Origin: Kocuria sp.
GTDB taxonomy: Bacteria; Actinomycetota; Actinomycetes; Actinomycetales; Micrococcaceae
DNA length: 5,529 bases
Direction of reading: 5' to 3'
Assembly (NCBI GenBank): GCA_030453435.1
Contig: JAKDKI010000169.1
Location: 1 to 5,529 of the forward strand
Of the stretch, positions 1 through 5,529 are shown piece by piece. The notes below the pieces were generated by a model. The model searched no databases, was not told the origin of the DNA, and saw only the letters and a list, made by a program, of their open reading frames with translations. The translations under genes were made by a program, and so were the position numbers. Each line of letters starts with the position of its first letter. The first letter of the stretch is position 1.

Positions 1-599
1 TATTACTTCCGGACCCTGCCATCTCGACCGGCTACGGCCAGCACATGATCGACCGGGGCCAACAGGAACTAGGTGGTGCACCGTTCACTGATGTCATGGC
101 CCTGGTGGAGGCTGCGACGCAACGCCAGGATATTGATGCCGAGCGGCAGGCCCTGTTGGGTGGTTCCTACGGCGGGTACATGGCCAACTGGGTGGCCAGC
201 CACACGGGCGAGCGGTTCAAGTGCATCGTGACTCACGCGTCCCTGTGGGATCTGAACACCATGGGCTCGACCACTGACAACACCGAGTGGGAAGAAGCGA
301 TGGCGCCCTCGCAGGCCGATCACTATTCACCCCACCTGTTCGTGGGCGACATTCAAGTACCCATGCTGGTCATCCACGGCGACAAGGATTATCGGGTGCC
401 CATCTCCCAGGGGCTGCAGTTGTGGTCGGATCTGCAGCGACATACCGCGGTGGAGGGTCACAAGTTCTTGTACTTCCCGGATGAGAACCACTGGATCCTC
501 AAGCCTGCGAACGCGCGTACCTGGTACGAGACGGTTCTGGCCTTCGTCGACCAGTATGTGCAGGACAAGCCGTGGCGCAGGCCGGAATTGTTGGGGTAG
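1..599 (+). CDS. S9-family (prolyl oligopeptidase-like) serine peptidase, 3' part only
   Basis: C-terminal end of an alpha/beta-hydrolase peptidase that cleaves short peptides, in the acylaminoacyl-peptidase/dipeptidyl-peptidase branch of family S9. The reading frame is already open at base 3, so the start and the usual N-terminal beta-propeller lie upstream of the window; an in-frame ATG at 45 is internal. All three catalytic residues are visible: the nucleophile Ser (codon 165-167) in the motif GGSYGGYMA, the Asp (codon 387-389) in HGDKDYRVP, and the His (codon 489-491) in DENHW. The tail LKPANARTWYETVLAFVDQYV is typical of the last helix of the S9 catalytic domain, and TAG at 597-599 ends the gene at the expected place, so the visible 198 codons look intact. 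No signal peptide can be judged because the N-terminus is missing. Exact substrate is unknown. It is separated from typA by 120 bases and is probably a separate transcription unit. Confidence 0.93.
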   Translation, partial: LLPDPAISTGYGQHMIDRGQQELGGAPFTDVMALVEAATQRQDIDAERQALLGGSYGGYMANWVASHTGERFKCIVTHASLWDLNTMGSTTDNTEWEEAMAPSQADHYSPHLFVGDIQVPMLVIHGDKDYRVPISQGLQLWSDLQRHTAVEGHKFLYFPDENHWILKPANARTWYETVLAFVDQYVQDKPWRRPELLG

Positions 600-668
600 C
601 GCAAGGCTGCCGTCAAGGAACTCGCGAGAGATAGGTCACGTGTGGACGAGCAGGTCCATCAGTAAGAG

Positions 669-674
669 TAGAAT
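669..674 (+). promoter_or_regulatory. Possible -10 element upstream of typA
   Basis: TAGAAT matches the TATAAT consensus at five of six positions and lies 45 bases before the chosen typA start, in the least G+C-rich part of the S9/typA spacer. No good TTGACA-like -35 is present at 16-18 bases; the nearest resemblance (TGGACG, 643-648) is about 20 bases away. Weak -35 boxes are common in actinobacterial promoters, so this is a plausible but unproven housekeeping-sigma promoter that would give a leader of roughly 40 nt. Confidence 0.33.
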
Positions 675-703
675 CGCTGAGATTCCCCTCTACCTCGATT
701 TAT

Positions 704-711
704 GAAGAGAG
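704..711 (+). promoter_or_regulatory. Ribosome binding site deciding the typA start
   Basis: The purine run GAAGAGAG ends 8 nt before ATG 720. It decides between two in-frame ATGs: the one at 702 would place this purine run inside the gene and has only pyrimidine-rich sequence (CCCCTCTACCTCG) before it, so 720 is the better start. Confidence 0.7.
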
Positions 712-719
712 ACTTGCGT

Positions 720-2627
720 ATGTCTGAAACCACCGCCCAGCGCGCCGATCTGCGCAACGTGGCAATTGTTGCCCACGTTGACCACGGCAAGACCACCATT
801 GTCGATGCCATGCTCCAGCAGACGCACGCTTTCTCCTCACACGGAGAGGTCGAAGAACGAGTCATGGACTCGGGTGACCTGGAGCGGGAGAAGGGCATCA
901 CCATCCTCGCGAAGAACACCACCGTGTTCTACGACGGCCCCTCGGCCGACGGCGAGACCATCACCATCAACGTGATCGACACCCCCGGCCACGCCGATTT
1001 CGGTGGCGAGGTGGAGCGCGGTCTGTCCATGGTGGACGGCGTTGTGCTTCTGGTTGATGCTTCCGAGGGCCCCTTGCCCCAGACCCGTTTCGTGCTGCGT
1101 AAGGCCCTTGAGGCCAAGCTGCCCGTGATCCTCGTGGTCAACAAGGTGGACCGGCCGGACGCCCGCATCGAAGAAGTGGTCTCCGAGACCATGGATCTGC
1201 TGCTCGGCCTGGCCTCGGACATCTCCGAGGACTACCCGGAGATGGACCTGGACGCCGTACTGGACGTTCCCGTGGTCTACGCCTCCGGTAAGGCCGGTCG
1301 TGCCTCCACCGAACAGCCCGGCAACGGCGAGCTCCCCGACAACGAGGACCTCGAGCCGCTGTTCAAGACCATCATTGATCACATCCCGGCACCGTCCTAC
1401 CAAGAAGGCGGCGTGCTGCAGGCTCACGTGACCAACCTGGACGCTTCCCCGTTCCTTGGTCGTCTGGCACTGCTGCGTATCTTCAACGGCACCCTCAAGA
1501 AGGGTCAGACCGTTGCCTGGGCCCGCCAGGACGGTCAGTTGAAGAACGTTCGTATTTCCGAGCTGCTGGCCACTAAGGGCCTGGACCGCGTTCCTGCCGA
1601 GCAGGCCGGCCCCGGTGAGATCGTGGCCGTTGCCGGTATCGAGGACATCACCATCGGTGAGACCCTGACCGATCCGGAGAATCCCCAGCCGCTGCCGCTG
1701 ATCACCGTGGACGATCCCGCGATCTCCATGACCATCGGTATCAACACCTCCCCGTTGGCCGGTCGCGTCAAGGGCGCCAAGGTGACCGCTCGCCAGGTGA
1801 AGGACCGCCTGGACAAGGAGCTCATCGGTAACGTCTCGCTCAAGGTTCTGCCCACCCAGCGTCCTGACGCCTGGGAAGTTCAGGGACGTGGCGAGCTGGC
1901 CTTGGCCATCTTGGTCGAGCAGATGCGTCGTGAGGGCTTCGAGATCACCGCCGGTAAGCCCCAGGTGGTCACCAAGACCATCGACGGCAAAGTGCACGAG
2001 CCCTACGAGCACATGACCATTGACGCCCCGGACGAGTTCCTCGGCGCCATCACCCAGCTCATGGCCGCCCGTAAGGGTCGCATGGAGGGCATGGTCAACC
2101 ACGGCACCGGGTGGGTGCGCATGGAATTCAAGGTTCCTTCGCGCGGCCTGATCGGCTTCCGCACCAAGTTCCTGACCGAGACTCGCGGTGCCGGCATCGC
2201 GTCGTCGTACGCGGACGGTTACGAGCCGTGGGCCGGTGACATCGAGTACCGCACCAACGGTTCGCTCATCGCGGACCGCGCCGGTGTGGTCACCCCGTTC
2301 GCCATGATCAACCTGCAGGAACGCGGCGCTTTCTTCGTGGAGCCCACCTCCGAGGTCTACGAGGGCATGATCGTGGGCGAGAACTCTCGCGCGGACGACA
2401 TGGATGTGAACATCACCAAGGAGAAGAAGCTCACCAACATGCGCTCCTCCACCTCGGACAGCTTCGAGCACCTCACCCCGCCGCGCAAGCTCACGCTCGA
2501 GGAGTGCCTCGAGTTCGCCCGCGAGGACGAGTGCGTCGAGGTCACCCCGGAGGCCATCCGCATCCGCAAGGTCGTGCTGGACGCCAACGAGCGTGTGAAG
2601 GCTGCTCGTCAGCGGGCTCGCGTCTGA
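720..2627 (+). CDS. typA: Ribosome-associated translational GTPase TypA/BipA
   Basis: TypA/BipA is a cytoplasmic GTPase of the EF-G/LepA superfamily that binds the ribosome at the factor site; in other bacteria it is linked to 50S assembly, low-temperature growth and stress. The 635-residue length is normal. GTPase domain: P-loop AHVDHGKTT (18-26), switch I GIT with Thr61, DTPGH (87-91) with catalytic His91, NKVD (141-144) and the G5 motif SGK (189-191). Next come an EF-Tu-type domain II (about 232-320), an EF-G-type domain III (about 335-410), a domain V-like fold (about 423-500) and the BipA-specific C-terminal domain (about 505-610) with the family signatures [13 protein letters not shown] and TNMRSS. 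This C-terminal domain, in place of EF-G domain IV, separates TypA from EF-G and LepA. Start at 720 is chosen over 702 from the ribosome binding site. No frameshift or missing key residue. The stop lies 2 nt before mshB, so the two are probably co-transcribed. Confidence 0.98.
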   Translation: MSETTAQRADLRNVAIVAHVDHGKTTIVDAMLQQTHAFSSHGEVEERVMDSGDLEREKGITILAKNTTVFYDGPSADGETITINVIDTPGHADFGGEVERGLSMVDGVVLLVDASEGPLPQTRFVLRKALEAKLPVILVVNKVDRPDARIEEVVSETMDLLLGLASDISEDYPEMDLDAVLDVPVVYASGKAGRASTEQPGNGELPDNEDLEPLFKTIIDHIPAPSYQEGGVLQAHVTNLDASPFLGRLALLRIFNGTLKKGQTVAWARQDGQLKNVRISELLATKGLDRVPAEQAGPGEIVAVAGIEDITIGETLTDPENPQPLPLITVDDPAISMTIGINTSPLAGRVKGAKVTARQVKDRLDKELIGNVSLKVLPTQRPDAWEVQGRGELALAILVEQMRREGFEITAGKPQVVTKTIDGKVHEPYEHMTIDAPDEFLGAITQLMAARKGRMEGMVNHGTGWVRMEFKVPSRGLIGFRTKFLTETRGAGIASSYADGYEPWAGDIEYRTNGSLIADRAGVVTPFAMINLQERGAFFVEPTSEVYEGMIVGENSRADDMDVNITKEKKLTNMRSSTSDSFEHLTPPRKLTLEECLEFAREDECVEVTPEAIRIRKVVLDANERVKAARQRARV

Positions 2628-2629
2628 TC

Positions 2630-3544
2630 ATGAGCACTCCGCAATACCCCGAAGCGGGCACGGTCACCGAGGGCGCAGTGGATTCGCTGCTGCCCTCGGG
2701 CCGTGCCCCCGGGGAGGCGCGGATCCTGTGGGTTCATGCCCACCCGGACGACGAGTCCATTGCCACGGGCGGCTCGATCGCCCACTACGCCCGCAACGGT
2801 GCCAGCAACGTGCTGCTCACCATGACGCGCGGTGAACGCGGTGAGGTCATCCCAGCTCATCTCAGCTACCTCGAGGTCGGCCAACCTGGCTGCCCCGACA
2901 CCGACGGCACGGCCCTGGGCTTGTATCGGGTGGGCGAGCTCGACGACGCCGCAGCGGCCCTCGGTCTCGACGATAGGTTTTTCGCGGGGGAGACTCCCGC
3001 CCTGGACGAGTCCGTGGGGTTCGCCAACGGCCTGGGCCGCTACCAGGACTCCGGGATGAGCTGGGGCGAGGACGGTCGTGCGCAACCCGCCGAGGACGTT
3101 TCTCTTGCGGCCCTCACATCGGCAACGGAGGAAGAAGCGGCCGCCCACGTGGCCGCGGCCATCCGAGCCGTCCGCCCGCACGCGGTGGTCACCTACTGTG
3201 ACGACGGCGGATACGGTCACCCCGACCACGTGCGCACCCATCACGTCACGATGCTCGGTATCGACAAGGCCAAGACACCGGCCGACGGCGCGGAAGCCTG
3301 GGACGTCCCACTCGTATGGGGCACCGAGGGCGACGTCGATCCCGCCGACCAGAGGCAACAGGCCGTGATCGCCGGAGAGCTCGACACCAAGCGTTCGGCC
3401 ATGGCGGCCCACGCCACCCAAATTGTTCTGCCGGAGGACGCACCCGAGACGTTCGAACTGTCCAACGGTGTTCCGCAGGCATTGACAGCTACCGAGCACT
3501 ACCGCTTGCTCAGCGGTGACTCGTCCAGCGGTGATCACTCGTGA
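2630..3544 (+). CDS. mshB: Mycothiol biosynthesis deacetylase MshB (PIG-L/LmbE family)
   Basis: MshB removes the acetyl group from GlcNAc-inositol in mycothiol synthesis, a zinc-dependent cytosolic step. This 304-residue protein carries the LmbE metal motif AHPDDES (His38, Asp40, Asp41), with Asp40 the likely catalytic base, and a second motif GGYGHPDHV (Tyr195, His197, Asp199, His200), where His200 completes the zinc site and Tyr195/His197 match the active-site Tyr/His of M. tuberculosis MshB. The Gly before HPDH favours MshB over the amidase Mca, which as I recall has Pro there. LYRVGEL, GRYQDSGM and AAHATQI are further family motifs. Start: ATG 2630, 2 nt after the typA stop, has no clear SD and is probably translated by coupling. 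GTG 2678, with GAGGG at 2669-2673, is a real alternative that would remove 16 residues lacking family similarity. Proportions differ from the mycobacterial enzyme (see findings). A less specific PIG-L deacetylase is the fallback. Confidence 0.9.
   Translation: MSTPQYPEAGTVTEGAVDSLLPSGRAPGEARILWVHAHPDDESIATGGSIAHYARNGASNVLLTMTRGERGEVIPAHLSYLEVGQPGCPDTDGTALGLYRVGELDDAAAALGLDDRFFAGETPALDESVGFANGLGRYQDSGMSWGEDGRAQPAEDVSLAALTSATEEEAAAHVAAAIRAVRPHAVVTYCDDGGYGHPDHVRTHHVTMLGIDKAKTPADGAEAWDVPLVWGTEGDVDPADQRQQAVIAGELDTKRSAMAAHATQIVLPEDAPETFELSNGVPQALTATEHYRLLSGDSSSGDHS
3511..3540 (+). repeat. Imperfect 15-bp tandem duplication at the mshB 3' end
   Basis: Two adjacent 15-base units both begin CAGCGGTGA and then diverge. 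In the mshB frame they encode SGDSS followed by SGDHS, the last ten residues of the protein. The second unit also contains GGTGATC, the only SD-like sequence before the GTG start at 3541. The repeat is short and could partly reflect chance, but the nine identical leading bases in direct tandem are visible in the sequence. Confidence 0.55.
3530..3536 (+). promoter_or_regulatory. Atypical SD for the membrane protein gene
   Basis: GGTGATC ends 4 nt before GTG 3541. It lacks the usual GGAGG core but can pair with the conserved GATCACC just inside the 16S rRNA 3' end, the downstream half of the extended anti-SD. With the 4-nt GTGA overlap this suggests coupled re-initiation from mshB rather than strong independent initiation. 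Confidence 0.4.
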
Positions 3545-4158
3545 GCAGCACCGAACGAACATCCGTGAACCCGGCCCCGTGGCAAAACTCCACCGGGAAC
3601 GAGGACCGCGTGAACCAGACCGCCACTGGAGACAACTCCGCCAGCCGACTGTCCGCCGACGACACTAAGCCTGCTGCTGCGGATCCCGCCGTTGCGAACC
3701 CGGTGGACGAACGCGCCGCGACGGACGAGACCAGGGCGACCGGAACGGCGTCGTCACGCCCGACCACCCTGTCAGCGGTGCTGACCACGGTGATCACGGG
3801 ACTGCTGATTGGCTCCGTGGCCACCGTGATGCACGCCAATATCTGGTACGTCAATGAGTCTGTGTGGCTGCCGTGGGGACTGCTGTTCTCCGGCGCGCTC
3901 GTGTGGTTCGCAAGTGTGTGGTGCGGCACCGCGACCCGCCGCGTCTGGGGCGCGGCGGTTCCAGGATTGTTGACGTATGTGCTCTCGTGGGCTTACGCCT
4001 ATCTCAAGAACGGCTCGGCCCTGGTGGTCACCTCGTGGGACGCGCCCATCGGCATGGTCGGCTACGCGTGGTTCGCCGTGATTTTCGTGGCCGTGATGGC
4101 CGCCGTGATTATGACGGGCCGCTACATCGTCCGACTCCGTCGGCAAGCACGCCGCTGA
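3541..4158 (+). CDS. Uncharacterised four-helix membrane protein between mshB and fdxA
   Basis: Function not recognised. The 205-residue product has two parts. Residues 1 to about 75 are hydrophilic, rich in Ala, Thr, Asp and Ser with no hydrophobic stretch, and probably disordered; there is no signal peptide. The rest holds four predicted membrane helices at about 77-98, 108-127, 136-154 and 169-192, ending in the basic tail RLRRQARR. Basic residues in the helix 2-3 loop (ATRRV) and tail favour both ends in the cytoplasm. No catalytic, metal-binding or nucleotide-binding motif is visible. The position matches a small conserved membrane protein found next to mshB in other actinobacteria (Rv1171-like in M. 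tuberculosis, from memory). GTG 3541 overlaps the mshB stop as GTGA. A start at GTG 3610 (Val24), with GAGGA at 3601-3605, is as good by SD and would shorten the tail by 23 residues; GTG 3565 is also in frame. Coding status is well supported by the operon position and the membrane pattern. Confidence 0.85.
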   Translation: MSSTERTSVNPAPWQNSTGNEDRVNQTATGDNSASRLSADDTKPAAADPAVANPVDERAATDETRATGTASSRPTTLSAVLTTVITGLLIGSVATVMHANIWYVNESVWLPWGLLFSGALVWFASVWCGTATRRVWGAAVPGLLTYVLSWAYAYLKNGSALVVTSWDAPIGMVGYAWFAVIFVAVMAAVIMTGRYIVRLRRQARR

Positions 4159-4167
4159 CCACCCGGT

Positions 4168-4173
4168 TAGACT
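4168..4173 (+). promoter_or_regulatory. Possible -10 element upstream of fdxA
   Basis: TAGACT, in the context GGTTAGACTG, agrees with TATAAT at four positions including the important first T, A and last T. It sits 39 bases before the fdxA start in the only gap between the membrane protein and the ferredoxin. No -35 hexamer is recognisable at 16-18 bases. It would let fdxA-dapC be transcribed separately from typA-mshB. Confidence 0.33.
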
Positions 4174-4194
4174 GTTGGCTGATCCCCTCGAACC

Positions 4195-4202
4195 AGGAAA
4201 GG
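4195..4202 (+). promoter_or_regulatory. Ribosome binding site of fdxA
   Basis: AGGAAAGG lies 10 nt before GTG 4213. It supports the GTG start, which also gives the family-typical N-terminus TYVIAQPCVDVKDKAC. The strong SD contrasts with the weak ones of the two preceding genes and fits independent, higher expression of the ferredoxin. Confidence 0.75.
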
Positions 4203-4212
4203 TACGTTTACC

Positions 4213-4536
4213 GTGACATACGTGATCGCTCAGCCTTGTGTGGACGTCAAGGACAAGGCATGCGTCGAAGAATGTCCCGTGGACTGCATCTACGAGGGAG
4301 AACGCTCCCTGTACATCCACCCGGACGAGTGCGTGGACTGCGGCGCGTGCGAACCGGTGTGCCCCGTGGAAGCCATTTACTACGAGGACGACACCCCGGA
4401 AGAGTGGGCCGAGTACTACAAGGCCAACGTGGAGTTCTTCGATGACCTGGGATCTCCGGGTGGTGCCGCCAAGCTGGGGAACACCCACAAGGACCACCCG
4501 ATCATCGCCGAACTGCCCCCGCAGAATCAGGACTGA
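4213..4536 (+). CDS. fdxA: Seven-iron (3Fe-4S/4Fe-4S) ferredoxin, FdxA/FdxC type
   Basis: Small soluble low-potential electron carrier; in actinobacteria such ferredoxins can serve cytochromes P450 and other redox enzymes, but the partner here is not shown. The 107-residue length is normal. By alignment with Azotobacter ferredoxin I, Cys9, Cys17 and Cys50 would hold the 3Fe-4S cluster and Cys21, Cys40, Cys43 and Cys46 the 4Fe-4S cluster; Cys25 is the conserved non-ligand cysteine near the second cluster. Motifs CVEECPVDCIYEG and CVDCGACEPVCP are intact. The acidic C-terminal half (DDTPEEWAEYY, FFDDLGSPGGAAKLG) is characteristic of the actinobacterial/Thermus group and distinguishes it from short 2[4Fe-4S] ferredoxins. 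GTG start with good SD. It ends 2 nt before the aminotransferase gene, so the two should share an mRNA. The mycobacterial equivalent is called fdxC. Confidence 0.97.
   Translation: MTYVIAQPCVDVKDKACVEECPVDCIYEGERSLYIHPDECVDCGACEPVCPVEAIYYEDDTPEEWAEYYKANVEFFDDLGSPGGAAKLGNTHKDHPIIAELPPQNQD
4529..4532 (+). promoter_or_regulatory. Ribosome binding site of the aminotransferase gene
   Basis: AGGA at the very end of fdxA lies 6 nt before GTG 4539 and fixes that start; the fdxA stop TGA (4534-4536) falls between the SD and the GTG, an arrangement suited to translational coupling. Confidence 0.6.
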
Positions 4537-4538
4537 AC

Positions 4539-5529
4539 GTGACGCAGCCGCGCGCCTTCGGACTGAACCTGCCGGACTACCCGTGGAATTCGCTCGCGCC
4601 CTATCGTGAGCGCGCCGCTGAGCATCCGGACGGCACCGTGGACCTATCCATCGGCACGCCCGTTGATCCCACACCGCTCGTGATCCAGGATGCGCTCGCC
4701 ACCGCCGCGGACGCGCCCGGGTATCCCACCACGCACGGAACCCCCGCGCTGCGCGAGGCGATCGTGGACTGGTACGCCCGACGCCGCGGCGTCGCCAGCC
4801 TGGACCCGGCCGCCGTGATGCCCACCGTGGGTTCCAAGGAACTGGTCGCCTGGCTGCCGCTGCTGCTGGGACTGGGTCCGGGGGACGTCGTGGCGCGTCC
4901 GACCGTTGCTTACCCGACCTACGACATCGGGGCGCAACTGGCCGGTGCCGAGGCTGTGGCCGCCGATGATCTGGACGACCTGGACCCCGAGGTGCGTTCA
5001 CGCGTGCGGATGGTGTGGGTCAACTCACCGGGTAACCCCACCGGAATCGTGCGCGACGCCGAAAGTCTCAAGAAGATCGTGGACCAGGCGCGAGCGCAGG
5101 GAGCCGTGGTCGTCTCCGACGAGTGCTACGCGGAACTGGGCTGGGGTGCTTGGGACGTCGCAGAGGGCGGCGAACCCGTGCCGTCGGTGCTGGACGAGCG
5201 CGTGACCGGGGGAGACCTTTCCCTCGTGCTGAGCGCGTACTCGTTGTCCAAGCAGTCGAACCTGGCCGGATACCGCGCCGCCTTCCTGGCAGGCGACCCC
5301 GCTCTGATGCCGTCGTTGATCAACTCGCGCAAACACGCGGGCATGATCGTGCCCTACCCCGTGCAGGAAGCCATGCGGGCAGCGCTCGCCGATGACGCCC
5401 ACGTTGCGTCCCAGAAGGCGCTCTACCGCGAACGCCGCGCCAAATTACTCCCCGCCGTGGAAGCCTTCGGTCTACGCATCGACCATTCCGAGGCCGGTCT
5501 GTACCTGTGGGGCACCGCGGGGGAGGACA
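4539..5529 (+). CDS. dapC: PLP-dependent aminotransferase, probable N-succinyldiaminopimelate aminotransferase DapC, 3' end missing
   Basis: Class I/II fold-type-I aminotransferase. DapC converts N-succinyl-2-amino-6-oxopimelate and glutamate to N-succinyl-LL-diaminopimelate in the lysine/peptidoglycan precursor pathway. The first 330 codons are present with no in-frame stop; family members have about 370-400 residues, so roughly 40-70 are cut off, including the C-terminal Arg that binds the substrate carboxylate. Visible: substrate-side YPWNSLAPY (14-22), LSIGTPVDP (36-44), cofactor-loop VGSKE (97-101), NSPGNPTG with Asn166, SDECY with Asp194 pairing to the pyridine nitrogen and Tyr197, and the Schiff-base lysine Lys238 (codon 5250-5252) in SLSKQSNLAGYR with Arg246 near the phosphate. 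All key residues are in place. Start GTG 4539 has an AGGA 6 nt upstream and lies 2 nt after the fdxA stop. The DapC call rests on the fdx-dapC neighbourhood known in corynebacteria and mycobacteria; the motifs alone show only a class I aminotransferase. Confidence 0.9.
   Translation, partial: MTQPRAFGLNLPDYPWNSLAPYRERAAEHPDGTVDLSIGTPVDPTPLVIQDALATAADAPGYPTTHGTPALREAIVDWYARRRGVASLDPAAVMPTVGSKELVAWLPLLLGLGPGDVVARPTVAYPTYDIGAQLAGAEAVAADDLDDLDPEVRSRVRMVWVNSPGNPTGIVRDAESLKKIVDQARAQGAVVVSDECYAELGWGAWDVAEGGEPVPSVLDERVTGGDLSLVLSAYSLSKQSNLAGYRAAFLAGDPALMPSLINSRKHAGMIVPYPVQEAMRAALADDAHVASQKALYRERRAKLLPAVEAFGLRIDHSEAGLYLWGTAGED

Noticed and set aside
621..628. Palindrome CTCGCGAG in the S9/typA spacer
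   Set aside because: Eight bases with no loop, no following T-run and no second copy in the spacer; too short to call an operator or terminator.
643..658. TGGAC/GTCCA inverted repeat with a 6-base loop before typA
   Set aside because: A 5-bp stem without a T tract is too weak for an intrinsic terminator and common by chance in G+C-rich DNA; no known regulator site matches it.
837..2471. 544-codon open frame on the - strand across typA
   Set aside because: It lies wholly antisense to a complete, motif-perfect TypA. Long antisense frames arise from the G/C-biased third positions of high-G+C genes. The product is a His/Gly/Val/Leu-rich sequence with no family motif.
2504..2629. 42-codon upstream extension of mshB from ATG 2504
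   Set aside because: It would overlap the conserved end of typA in another frame, and the extension is Arg/Gly-rich shadow sequence. ATG 2630 or GTG 2678 fit the family better.
2609..3562. 317-codon open frame on the - strand opposite mshB
   Set aside because: Antisense shadow of a gene with intact zinc and active-site motifs; no recognisable domain and no SD or neighbouring gene on that strand.
3864..4445. 193-codon + strand frame spanning the membrane protein end and fdxA
   Set aside because: It runs through the spacer in a different frame from both genes, is Arg/Gly-rich, and would conflict with the intact ferredoxin cysteine motifs.
3772..5001. 409-codon open frame on the - strand across the membrane protein, fdxA and dapC
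   Set aside because: It crosses three well-supported + strand genes and their spacer, and its product is Arg/Pro-rich low-complexity sequence typical of a high-G+C shadow frame.

Overview
The window reads as chromosomal DNA from a high-G+C Gram-positive (Actinomycetota). The evidence is strong G/C preference at third codon positions, GTG starts, a mycothiol-type MshB deacetylase (mycothiol is confined to Actinomycetota) and the gene order typA - mshB - small membrane protein - seven-iron ferredoxin - DapC-type aminotransferase, which I recall as a recurring core-genome arrangement in this phylum. The TypA sequence looks most like the Micrococcales (Micrococcaceae and relatives), but genus cannot be set from the window alone.

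Layout, all on the + strand. 1-599: the 3' end of a prolyl-oligopeptidase-family (S9) serine peptidase with the whole catalytic triad. 600-719: a short spacer with a possible promoter and a clear ribosome binding site. 720-2627: complete typA/bipA, a ribosome-associated GTPase. 2630-3544: mshB, starting 2 nt after the typA stop. 3541-4158: a four-helix membrane protein of unknown function, overlapping the mshB stop by 4 nt. 4159-4212: a short spacer with a possible promoter and an SD. 4213-4536: a 3Fe-4S/4Fe-4S ferredoxin. 4539-5529: the first 330 codons of a PLP-dependent aminotransferase (probable DapC), starting 2 nt after the ferredoxin stop and running off the window; it has no stop codon here.

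The spacing suggests two tightly packed transcription units, typA-mshB-membrane protein and fdxA-dapC, each with a leader of only a few dozen bases, or one longer operon with an internal promoter. The genes do not form one pathway: translation/ribosome biogenesis (TypA), low-molecular-weight thiol synthesis (MshB), electron transfer (ferredoxin) and diaminopimelate/lysine synthesis (DapC). There is no sign of a mobile element, CRISPR array, tRNA, rRNA, prophage or convincing intrinsic terminator, and no gene-free stretch longer than about 120 bases.

I did not find a new biological system. The points most worth a second look are the uncharacterised membrane protein between mshB and fdxA, the unusual proportions and start of MshB, a small tandem duplication at the 3' end of mshB that supplies the ribosome binding site of the next gene, and the tight pairing of ferredoxin with DapC.
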